Made by a program: the position numbers and the translations under genes. Shown piece after piece: positions 47,601 through 59,600 of a stretch of DNA of 64,000 nt (its first letter is position 1; the number at the start of each line of letters is the position of its first letter). This stretch comes from Cynocephalus volans (taxonomy: Eukaryota > Chordata > Mammalia > Dermoptera > Cynocephalidae): NCBI RefSeq assembly GCF_027409185.1, contig NC_084474.1, positions 11,153,382-11,217,381 on the forward strand. The letters are read 5' to 3'. The notes below the pieces were generated by a model. The model saw nothing but the letters and a program-made list of their open reading frames with translations, did no database searches and had not been told where the DNA came from.

Positions 47601-50600
47601 ACAAGTTAATAGCACATGTCCATTTCCCCAACTGGACATAAAAACTGAGCCTCTAACAGGCATTAATCTTCAAATCCCCAGTGCCTAACACAGTAATCTG
47701 CATACAATCTTTGTATTTAATTAAATCACTGATAAATTGTATGCTTACCGGTGAAATGCTTTATGAATTTGTCTTTTAAGTTCAAATCTCTTGGGAATAT
47801 TTCTGAAAAGAAAAGAAAAAAACTTTAGAATTTCTTGAATACATTTCTGCCATTAAAAAATGACCTTAATATGCTACAGCTGCAAGCACTAAACACATAA
47901 ATTCATGGCAGTGTATGTAGCTGACCCCAAATCCATTCCCTGGGGCCCCAGATCTCTGGTAGAGCCACCTGCCTGCTCTGCGGCTCTGTCACGGCTCCTC
48001 ACAGGCCCTCGGAAGTGCGTGGCCAGAACTGAAGGTCAGATTTGCCCTCTCCCCAGACCTGTTTCTCCCCCATGTTCCCCAGTTTTGTAAATGGCATCAC
48101 TCTTTCTCCCTTGCTCAGGCCCCAAATCAAGAAGTCACACTTGGCTTTCTCTTCTCCCCACCATTACACCCAGCCCATGAGTTAGTTTTGTACAATTCAC
48201 CTTCAGAAAATCACCCCAGACCCATGCACTCTGTCTCCTCCCACTGGCACGAGGCTGAGTCACGCGTGGCGCTGCGGTGCCTGGACTCGGGCAGCAGCCT
48301 CCAGCAGGACTTCCCTTCCCTCTAGGCCTTTTTCCTCGCTGCAGCCGGAGCAAATAAATGCAAAGGTACTTCAGGTCAGAATACTCTCTCACTTAAAAGG
48401 CTTTGTGCTTCAAATAAATTAAAATTCAAAAATCAAACTAAATCCTAGACTTCACCTTGAACTCACTAAAAATATGCCATCCAGAAAATGCAATTTATAA
48501 AAACAGTTGGGAGCATACACAACTCTTTCGGAGGAAGAGAAAACTTAAACATCAATAAAATACTTGAACCTCAAGATTTGTTGGCAGTTATACATTTAAA
48601 CTTACAATGTTTTTCTTATAGATTGACTCCTGTGTAGGTCAAACATAGTATTAATATAACGGGGAAGCGAACTTGTGTCTCCTCCCCATAGGCGAGTCTG
48701 AGCCACCGCACTGGCGAGTGAGACAAGGCAGGGTGACGGGGAGCTGGAAAATGAAGACGTGGGAATTCTAGAAGCCCTTTCCCCATACCTCTCTCAAACC
48801 AAACACAGCAAACTGGCTGCTGCGGTGTCAATAGTCCCTGTGATATTTGGCCAACTAGCTGCATCTGTGCTTCCAGAAAGATGAGCCAGCCGAGTGCAGC
48901 AGGACCAGGGCTAAAGCGTGTTCAAAGACTTAATTCTATTTCCAAAAGCATTTTAGAATACACGTTTAATCTGTAGGCCCTGGAACAACGATGGCACTCA
49001 GGTTTGCAAAGAATTATGTACTTTAAGTAAATTACCACCTCTTCTTCTTTTTTTTTTTAAAAAAAAAGGGGGGGATCTTAACCCTTGACTTGGTGTTGTC
49101 AACACCACGCTCTCCCAAGTGAGCCACAGGCCGGCCCTAAACATGTGATTTTAAATGTCTTAGTAGCCACATTAAAAAAGTAAAAAGGAAGAGTTGAATT
49201 AATTTAATAATTTATTTTATTTACCCCAATGTATTCCAACCATTACCATTTCAATGTAATGTAATCAATTCATGTAATATACGCAATTCATGTAACCAAT
49301 ATCTTTAAATTATGGAGACATTTTACATTTTTTATACTAAGTTTTCAAAATCTAAAGTGTATTCTCCACTTACAGTACATCTCAGTTTGGACCAGCCACA
49401 CGTCCAGTGCTCGACAGCCACGTACATGTCAGTGGCTACCACGCTGGACAGCACAAGTCTAACAGTATCTTCATCCCTGTGGTGTGCAACTACAATGGTG
49501 TGAAGGATTACACATGGATGTATGGACAGATGAAAAACGAAAGGGTCTTCAGGTAAGGCGTGATCATTATCTTGTAACAATTTGAATAAATTACTATCTC
49601 ATTCATCCAATTTGTGAAAGTTTCTAGTTTCTGTTTAACCAAAACAGTGGCCATGTGTCACCCTCGTACATTTTAAGTTTATCATCTTTTTTAAAGGAGT
49701 AGATTAGCATATATAAATGCATACATATATGTTGACATGCTTATCTCTCATTCCTACATTCTTGTTAAAAAATGAACAGGGATCATGTGAAATAATAAAA
49801 AAAAACCCAGAACTAGTAAACAAAATAATAGAAAATGTTTACTGTTTGCTTCTACCAGCATGTAACGTAATATGTTATCATAACGATAATTTGTTCTGAT
49901 ACGATGTCTTCTTGATGAAGCCATGTTCGTTGATTTTCAGTCCTTTCTGAGGTACAGTGGGACAATATTTTATGTTTTAATTTGGCATTAGATTAGGCAC
50001 TTAAATTGAAATGTTTGCTGTATAGTTCCTTGAGGTATCTTTTCATTTTTAGTTAAAGAAATGGCACTATTAATCTTTTTCAATTTACAAAAAAGTTCCA
50101 TTTTCAAAAATAAGAACAATTACCTTATTACCTCAGTGCTGAGAGAATTACTAATGGAAAATGTAAGTGTTTGGAGAAAAACTCAAATTTATTAAATATA
50201 TGGTAGAAAAAGCTGTTGACTTTTAAACATATTCAAGCAATACTTTTTAATAAATACTAAATTTAAAGTATTTAGAAATGAACCATTATAAAATGTGTAC
50301 CTTCTTCTTTCCTTATGTAGTCATATGGCATCTGTACCAGTATACACTTGTAAATGTATATCAGTAAGTATATGTTTTCATATCATGCCTCTTCTTTTAG
50401 AGCTTAAGATATTTAAATAACGGGATTTATATGTGTAACTTTTTATGTAACTTTTTATAAGGCCTAATGCTATTTAGGCTAAAAATTACACACAGGATAA
50501 TAAAGTAAATTCAGACTGGTTGCTTATTATTTTCCAAATTTTTGCTATTAAAAATATGTTTCATAGACCAGCAATATCAACATCTTCTGGGAGCTGGTTA

Positions 50601-53600
50601 GAAATGCAGACCAGGCCAGACCTACAGAGTTAGATTCTTTTTTTTTATTGGAACACAGTCTATTGCGTATACTCCCATTTGTGGGCCTACTGTGTATGGC
50701 TGCTTTTGCACTACAGAGGCAAAGTTGAGCAGTTGTAAGTTCTTTCTCATACTTGACGAACAGAGTAAGTACAGACGTGCTCTACCTTAATAAAAGACAA
50801 TGTATCGTGTATTAGTTTGCTAGGGCTGCCATAACAAAGTTCCGCACATTGGATAGCTTACATCAGGAGGAAGTCCTTGTCTCACAGTTCTGGAAGATAG
50901 AAGTCAAATCAGGGTGTGGGCAGAGCCACGCTCTCTCTGAAGCGTCAAAGGGAGGATCCTTTCTTGCCTTTTCCAGTCCTTGGTGGTTCCTGGAAATCTT
51001 AGGCAATCTTTGGCTTGTAGATGCATTACTCCAATCTCTGCCTTCATTGTCACATGGCCTTCTGCTGTGTCTCTGTCTTCACATGGCTGTCATCTCATTA
51101 GGACAGCAGTCATATTGAACTAAGGGCCCACTCTACTCCAGTATCTTAACCAACTACATCTGCAATGACCCTATTTCCTAATAAGGTCACATTCTGAGGC
51201 ACTGGGGACTAGAACTTGAACATATCTTCTGGGGGTGGGGGAGACACAATCCAACTCATAACATATTGAAATCTGAGTTTATATAACAAATAATTGGATT
51301 TGATTGTTTGCATTATAATTTATTTATTTTCACAATAATTGCTCAAAATTATTTTTAAATGCTTTAACCAAGACAATGAAAACAGGACTTATTTATCAAA
51401 TTTCAATGTGTGCATAACTTTTACATAAATAAATATATTCTGTAATGTGAGATTCTGTTACAATCCTTTCTGAAAGAAATCAGCTAGTCAGTTTGGCTGA
51501 TACAAGTTGTAAAGACCTACCCACAAAGAGTAACATGATCAAAAAACTTCTCAAAATAAAAAATATTTTTAAAACACTACTCATCCCAGGTTATTTAGAT
51601 TACTTAAAATTGTTGTACTAATATTATTTAGATGTTTTTCTGATTTTCTAAATACCTTTTGAAAAACTAAATTATTTATTTAATTTATTCTTCACCCCTT
51701 CACAAATAGCTTCAAAAGACAGAATTGGCATTTTAAAATTAAAACCAGAATGTGTTGGAAGATATCAACTGCTTTCAAGGGCGACCTGATATTTTTCAAA
51801 TAAATTTTTTATTATTGAGCAGTTTGAGATGTACAGAGTAATTAGGTAATACAGAGAGTTCTCATAGACTCTATGCCTAGTTTCTGCCATTACTAACATC
51901 TTACATTAGTAGGGCACATTTCTCACCACTAATAAACAAATACTGATATATTATTATTCACTAAAGTGCATACTTTATTCAGACTTTTTTTGTTTTTCCC
52001 TAATGTCCTTTTTCTGTTCCAGGTTCCTATCCAGGGCATCACATCACATTTAGGCACTGTGTCTCCTTAGACACCTCTGGGCTGTGAGAGCTTCTCAGAT
52101 GACTTTCCTTGTTGGTTGATTATCTAGATGGTTTTGCCAGGTATTTTGTAGAATGTCCCTCAGCTGGAATTTGTCTGATGCTTTTCTCCTGACTAGGCTG
52201 GGGTCATAGGTTTGGGAAGAAGACCACAGAGGTGAAGGCCCCTTCTCATCATGTCACATCAAGGACAGATATTATCAATATGACGAGTCACTGTGGATGC
52301 TGACCTGGCTGACCTGGTGGAAGCAGCATCTGCTGGGCTGCGAGGCTGCGAGCTTCCTCTTCTGCCCTCCCCACACTGCGCCTTGGAAGGAAGTCACTCC
52401 GCTCAGCTCACACTTGGAAGCTGGGAGTTACCTGCCCTGCCTTGAGGGCGGAGTATCTACCTGAATTGTTTAGAATTCTTCTGCAGGGGAGGTTTGTCTC
52501 TTTCCTCCTATTTATTTATTTACCTATTTATTCACCTAATCACTTTCTCAGACCAGTATGGGCTCATGGACATTTATTTCATGCTTTGGGTTATAATCCA
52601 ACACTACTTTATTTAGTTTGTTGTTTAGACGGTTCCAGCTTTTGCCATTGGGAACTCTTAGTTGGCTCCTGTGTCTCTCTGACATACTCCTGTCATTGTG
52701 GGGGGTTTTGTTGTTGTTGTTGTTATTGTTTTGTATTTTTACCATTTTTTTATTTTCTGGCACTACCAGATGCTCCAGGCTCATCCCATATAATTTCCTG
52801 TCCTAATCCTAGTGTCAACCATTCCTCCAAGGAGCACTTGTTCCTTTTATCGTAGGATGGTATTAGGTACCAAGATCCGGGCTCTGGGCATGCTCCTTGC
52901 TCCTAGGATGTCATTGCTCCCAGCCCCTCTGAGCTGACAGAGCGAGGACATATGTGTATGGTGTGAATGAGCAACTTGATTTTTAATATACCTGGTGTTT
53001 AAATTATTTCTAAAATTGTACTATGGTGCTTGATAAAATACATTTTTGTCATGTACAGTATGTGTGATATTTCACTGTTGACATTACAAAGACCACATAA
53101 AAATCATTTAAAACAATCTGAGTTCAAGCATAGAGTCATATCAAATCATACCCTGTACCCCATGGGCACTGAGTCCTCTCCTAAGACTCAGTCTCTGCCT
53201 TCACCTTCTCAACCAAAGCAAAATTCTGTGTCAAGCCAGACAGCTCCAAAGATGCTTCAGGATTGTTCATTTATAAGTTGAGGATGACAAACTAAATAAC
53301 CTCTAAAATCCTTTCTAAGTCCTATGTTGTAAAATATTATGACCAGATTCTAACATTATACTGCATGTTTACCAAAGGACAAAATATTAAATGAGTACAG
53401 AGAACTTGAAAAAATACAAAATCATGTTGCAAAGTAGATTTCTTTCTGGTTTTAAACTACAGGCCAATTCATGTTTAATTTAAACTTTAGCCATTTTTAT
53501 TTGAAGACTGAGCTCATGAAAATGATTTATTCAGTTTCTGGTTTAATCTAGTTAATCCCCCTTCCAGATTTAAAATTATCATTCCCCTAGAAACTTAAAA

Positions 53601-56600
53601 AGACAAATGAGATTCTTATAAAAATGCTAAAACATTTCAAAAACAAATAGATGTACAGCATTTTATACTGAGATAACATTTTTATGGGCAATCAGTTATT
53701 AAGAATGACAACCAAATGACAGTAGATTAGTGCTAGCAGAAAACACGGGATCCAGCTCTAATGATGTTCTTGTTGGATTATGCAGCCTTATCAACAAACT
53801 GAGCCACTGGAAAATCCCAGAGGGCTGTAAATCCAGCAGTAATTTACACCACTCTAGAAGCACAGCCTCCAAGAAGCAAAAGCCTGCCTGACCAGAAATA
53901 AAGGACAGAGAGCAGGTTTGAAGACAAAAAGCACAGGGACAGACAGGGAAAGGTCAAGTTTGAGATTCCTGTAGTGGAGATACTCAGCAGAGAGTGGATA
54001 TGAATCTAAAGGAAAAGAAAAGGGAAGGAGATACATTTTGGAATCACAGACAATAGCCGAAACTAGAAAAGGACACAAGGAGCTCTTTGAGAGTGAACAA
54101 CCCATGGATGAGAATGGAACCACAGGGTGCTTAAAGGTCGGCTGAAGAAGAGGAGTTGAGGGAGAGAAAGAACTGGTCAGAGAAGCAAGAGAACAAAGTG
54201 AGAATAACTGCAGCAACGTAGGAACCATTTAAAGGGGACAGGGAGGGTCAACAGCAGGAAAGTCTCCCAGATGAGGTCTGACACCTGCCCACCGGGAGTC
54301 GGCTGAAGCCCAGGCCCATCACGGGCAGGAGCAGATGACAGAGGCCCACAGGCAAAGCTGGCAAAGGAGGTCGAACTGTGTCCTGTGGGTTATATTAATC
54401 ACACCTTTTAATTTTCTATATTCTGATGCTGACATCTGGGGTGGTGCTGACCCTGGAGGGACTGCTCCTCCCAGGGCTAGCCAATTCCTACAGAGAGTAA
54501 AGGACTCACCTGCAAGCTCGCCTTTCATTTGCAAACCAACCAAAATGAAACCCACAGCCTACCACCTCCTCTATTGGGCTCTCAGGCTCAGGGCCAACAT
54601 CCCTCTGCCCCAATCACCCCAGGGCCAGTACCAGACAACCAGGGACAGCCCTTAGCACCACAGTCCACTGAAAATATTCAAACTAGCCAATGCTAAGCCT
54701 ACTTCACTTCCTGGCCTTGTCTATCCCGTGGAAACCACAATGAAAGTTCATGCGACATTTTTCTGTGTGGCCTGCGTGGTGTGCCGTGCCTCCTATTTCC
54801 AGGGACCTGTGAAGATAAACTTCTTCATTCATGACAGGCATCTCTGTGTCTGTGTGTCTTACCATGCCTGATTAAAACAAATCCCAGGTACATTTGAAAA
54901 CATGAGTGGTGGTCGATACCGAGAGGAATCCTAACTAATCGCCTTTGTTTTATATCCTCTGGAAACAATGCAAAAAATATTTACTAGAAAGCTTACACTT
55001 CTTCAAGTAATCTTCTGTAACAATCTAAGACTAACTTTTTCTAAATATGTTACCTCCTAGAGGAGGCAAAGAAATTTTTTGCACAGCAAGAGTTTTCGAG
55101 TATATTTCCATATACCACGAACATTACTGAAATATGTAATTACTACATGATTACCATATGTTAATAATTTTATCAAAGTAATTCAAAATATTTAATTAGA
55201 TAGTGAAATAGAGTATATGATCACGGGAAATATTTTTTCTAAGAATGGAATATATGAGGGATTAGAAGATTGGATGGATAAAGGTCAAAAACAGTAATAA
55301 TACAGTAACACAACTAAACCAAAATTTATTTCATCAGCACGTGGGATAAGCAAGTTGACCACTCATTGTCCATGCAACCTGGCCTCTGTGTTAGATTTCT
55401 TTTCTTTCTTCTGAAGTATCTTTTATTTTCATTCTGTCTTTTAGGAATTTTTCAAGGAGTGGCCATTTTAACACTTCATCAATTAATATAGTAGTAATGA
55501 GCAATTAATGTAGTTATCAATTTCTATTCTTTTCACTTATAATTCAAGCTATAAATCCTGCCCTATTTAAACAACACTTTGTTTTAAAATTGACTGAAGA
55601 ACAAGAGATATTCACAGGAAAGAGTTACACAAACGGCAACTATTCCAAACCCAACATGAAAGTTGTGTTTTTCCTTTCTTAGCAACAGGCATATCTTCTG
55701 GCAACAAACACCTCCTATAAATAAGTGTAACAAAGCTTTGAAGCAGTCACGATGACATTCATCTTTTCAGATTCACCACTGCTCGGATGGCCATGCGGAG
55801 CTCCAGGAGAGCAAGCAGTCACACATCTGCGGCCTCCTGAACCAGGAGTCTTGCCAGGTGCTGCCCACATAGCCTGTGTCACTCAGTCTTCACAAGAACC
55901 CTTGAGATGGGCACAGACACACACCTGCACCTCAGAGCTGCATCCCACCCAGGCTCCACAGCCCAGCTGCACAATTGGAGCAAGCCTAGACCAGTGACTT
56001 CTGTCTCTGCAGGGTACTTTACGTCATGGAAATCAGCAACAACCAATTGGATACTATTGATAAATTTTTTACTGAACTATCAGCCAGAAATAATCTTCTT
56101 TCAGAGTTTAAATTTTTTAGTGTTTTTGCTTTCTTGTTTTCTCATAAGTAACTACTGCTTAACAAAGATGTGACATTTGGCTCATGTAATTTGTCATATG
56201 TCCACAGAGAAAACATAGATCTACCAAGTGTGACATAGACATGCAGAGTGATTCAAATAAATATTAATTACGGGTTCTGTAGAATTTAAGCAAAGTCGAA
56301 TGCTCATATATTACATTTTAAAAACATTAACAAAAGTGCAAAGTGTTCACAATGGGCACACTCTCCAAGAACGGTATTTAAATATTAGATGAGTAACTTG
56401 CCATTTTACTAAACATATCTTTGTATGTTTATTTTTCCATTCAGCAAGAGTGTGCCTTTCTCACTAGCAACTGTGTGTCACTGTTTTTGGTGGCTCTCCT
56501 GGAAGGCCCCACCCTCGGCTTTTCTTCTTTCCTTCGTTACTTTACTCCAGCCCAGCCTTTTCCTCCTGGTGTCCTATAGGCACTGAAATAGGGCTGGCTT

Positions 56601-59600
56601 ATGTGCACTGGCTCAAACTATGTTTTCCAAAGTGGGTTCCTTCAAAACCTAGTCCTATGAGATGCAAATAAATGCTAAATTAAAAAAAAAAAAAAAAGAG
56701 TTTAATAACACTGGTTTACATAAAGTTTCCTTTACTGTAGAACTTCATGGTGCTTGTACAGTGATTCTCTAAAACGGGGCTTAATGATCATGTTCTGGAA
56801 GCTGGTAGACCAAGGAAGCCATTTTTCACAGGTTATCTTTCAAAACATGCTGGAACGTGTTGCTGTAGAGCTGTGGGTGCATGTGAAGATGGGAGAGAGC
56901 AGACAGTGAGCGACTCAACGAGGAGCATGGCCAGCGTGGGCAGGGTGGTCAGGCGCTATCTCTCTCTGGAAGAAACTTTCCAGAAGATTTTTTTTTTTTT
57001 AAAGGTGACTGGTAAGGGGATCTTAACCCTTGACTTGGTGTTGTCAGTACCACGCTCTCCCAAGTGAGCCATGGGCCGCCCTCCCAGAAGATTCTTACAT
57101 CTTACATGCCACCTTTCTCCTCCCCAATTGGGGGAAAACAAAAAACAAACAAAAAAAACCCTCTGATGTTTCCAAAAATTGAATGTACACGAGAATTCTC
57201 AAAGAGCTTGTTGAAATTCAGACTCACAAACTGCACTCGCAGGACTGATTATATCCAGGGTTAAGTCCAAGAATTAAATTTGGAATTTGCTTCCCAATTG
57301 GTTCTGAGGCTCCCAGGAGCCTCATTTTAGGAACCATTACTCTAGAACGTACCATGGGCAGTAAATGCTGTATTGTCTAAACATTACCAAATGGTAAGAA
57401 ATTAGCTTATGACTCATAATAGTACAGACTAATAATAAGATAGTAGGTCAGGTTTGGCTTTGGGGCAAATAAAAATTCAAATTCTTTTACTTTTAAAGAT
57501 AAATTTTAAAAATTAAAAAAACTTCAGTTTCTCTTCAAAAATTTAGTGTCCCCCCCAAAAAAAATCCTTACTAAATATCAACTTTATATAGTGACTTTGG
57601 TAGGCTATAAAGTATTATCAAAAAGACAGAAAATAACAAATGCTGGTGAGAATGTGGAGAAAAGGGAACTCTCCTACACTGTTGGTGGGAATGTAAATTG
57701 GTGCAGCCACTGTGGGAAACAGTATGGAGCATCCTCAGAAAACTAAAAATTGCATTACCTTGTGACCCAGCAATCTCACTACTGGGTATATACCCAAAGG
57801 AAATGAAATCAGTATTTCGAAGAGACACCTGCACTTCTATGTTCACTGCAGCACTATTCACAACAGCCAGAAGATGCAATCAACTTAAATGCCTGTCGGC
57901 AGGTGGATAGGCAAAAAAAAAACTGTGGTATATATGCACAATGAAATACTATTCAGCTATAAAAAAAAAAAAAATACTGTCATTTTCAGCAACATGGATG
58001 GAACTGGAGACTCCCAATGTTAAATGAAGTAAGACAAATACTGCATGACCTCCCTCATGTGGTATCTAAAAAAAAGAAAATTGGTTCTCATAGAAGTAGA
58101 GAGTAGAACAATGGTTACCAGAGGCTGGGATGGGAGTGGAGGTGTGGGGACGAGAAGTGGTGAACTAACGGGTACAAGACTATGCTAGCTACCCTAAGTG
58201 AGTCATGGTGCAGAATATACACCATATTGACACAACACAGGTACCCCACAAATACGTACAACTAAATTTTAAAAAATATTGGAAATAATGTAAATGGTAG
58301 CGGAATAGCCAAATAAGTTATTGTATATCTACTCTACCAAATATTAAGAAATCATTCAACTGATAATAATGACTATATAAAAATTATAAATATTATTATA
58401 ATAAAATGTTCAAAGAAAACACTGTGACTGGGGAGGGACAAGCCTCACAGCCCTTACTAAGAATGTTCATTTGCAATTGTTCAAAATAACTTCACCAAAG
58501 TGACCTTCACATTCTCTCCTTAGGTTCCATGTCAGCAAGGTTTTACATCAAACGCCACCACCGCAAATCAGACTCCAGAAAGTCTAGAGAAATAATGGAA
58601 ACACCTGCTGAAATCTCCTGAAAAGGCAAAGATAGTGAAGGGAACATAATATGCATTAACCTCCCATCAGTCCCCCGTACTGTTCTATGTCCCTACAGTT
58701 CATACCAGTTTCCTTTCTGTCTCAAACTCCTCTTCTCTACCTCCACTACAGCCACGTCTCAGCCTTCTGATCCCGTCTCCGTTTCAGTAGGGGGTCCCTC
58801 CATGCCCCCTGGTTCTGACAGTGGGAGGGAGGATTCTTTGCTCCATTCTGCTGTGTGAAGATCAGAGACAATGGGAGGAGAGAACAGGAACAAGGGGGCA
58901 GGAGACAAGGTGACGAAAACATGCACTTTCTCATTCTTTTCCCAGCAGGACAGGCTGGCAGGGGCAGGCACAGAGTTAGGGAGACAATCTAGAAATCACT
59001 GTAACACTCTCCTAAGGGCTTGAACTAGGGTGGAGAGGACAAGAAACAGGACAACCCAGATTGGGGAGGCATTCGAGGCAGAATTTACTAACAGAACTGA
59101 GCTCCTCAACAACAACAGTCAACAACGCTGGTTAACTTCATATTCCCAAACCCACCAGAGCACCTTCAAATGTGTGTTAATGGCTAACATGAAAGGATGA
59201 AGGCATGCATGAACAGACGGGCTGTGGGCAGGAAGAAGGGTCAAGGATGGTGAATGACGAGTGTTCCTGGACAAAGAGACCCTAACACCCACGTCTCTCC
59301 CTGCCCCTCTCTACAATCCTAGGGGCATCCTTGCTGCCGCCACATTGCCTCTGGCTTTTCTATGGACTGCTCCCAGTGCCTGGGAATGATCCCCCCACCT
59401 CCAGCCTCACATCTGTATTTAGGGAAGCTGCCTAACCTGCTGAAAAGGAAAATGCACAATTGCATGTGCAGCAAGAATTTCAGAGCTCAGAGCCAGTTCG
59501 CCAGGCCCGGCTGAGGGTGCCTATTATGTCGCAGAATTATGGGGGCAGAACTCCAAACACTTCTGGCAGTGATAAGAGTCCTTGGCCTCCAGGACCTGGG

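Larger units (their letters stand above)
45788..47748 (-). other. ALKAL1 intron 2 (1.96 kb)
   Basis: It is defined by the exon 2 donor and exon 3 acceptor. It holds an L1 3' end and an L1/HAL1-like fragment (46.87-47.28 kb). The rest shows nothing recognisable. Confidence 0.85.
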
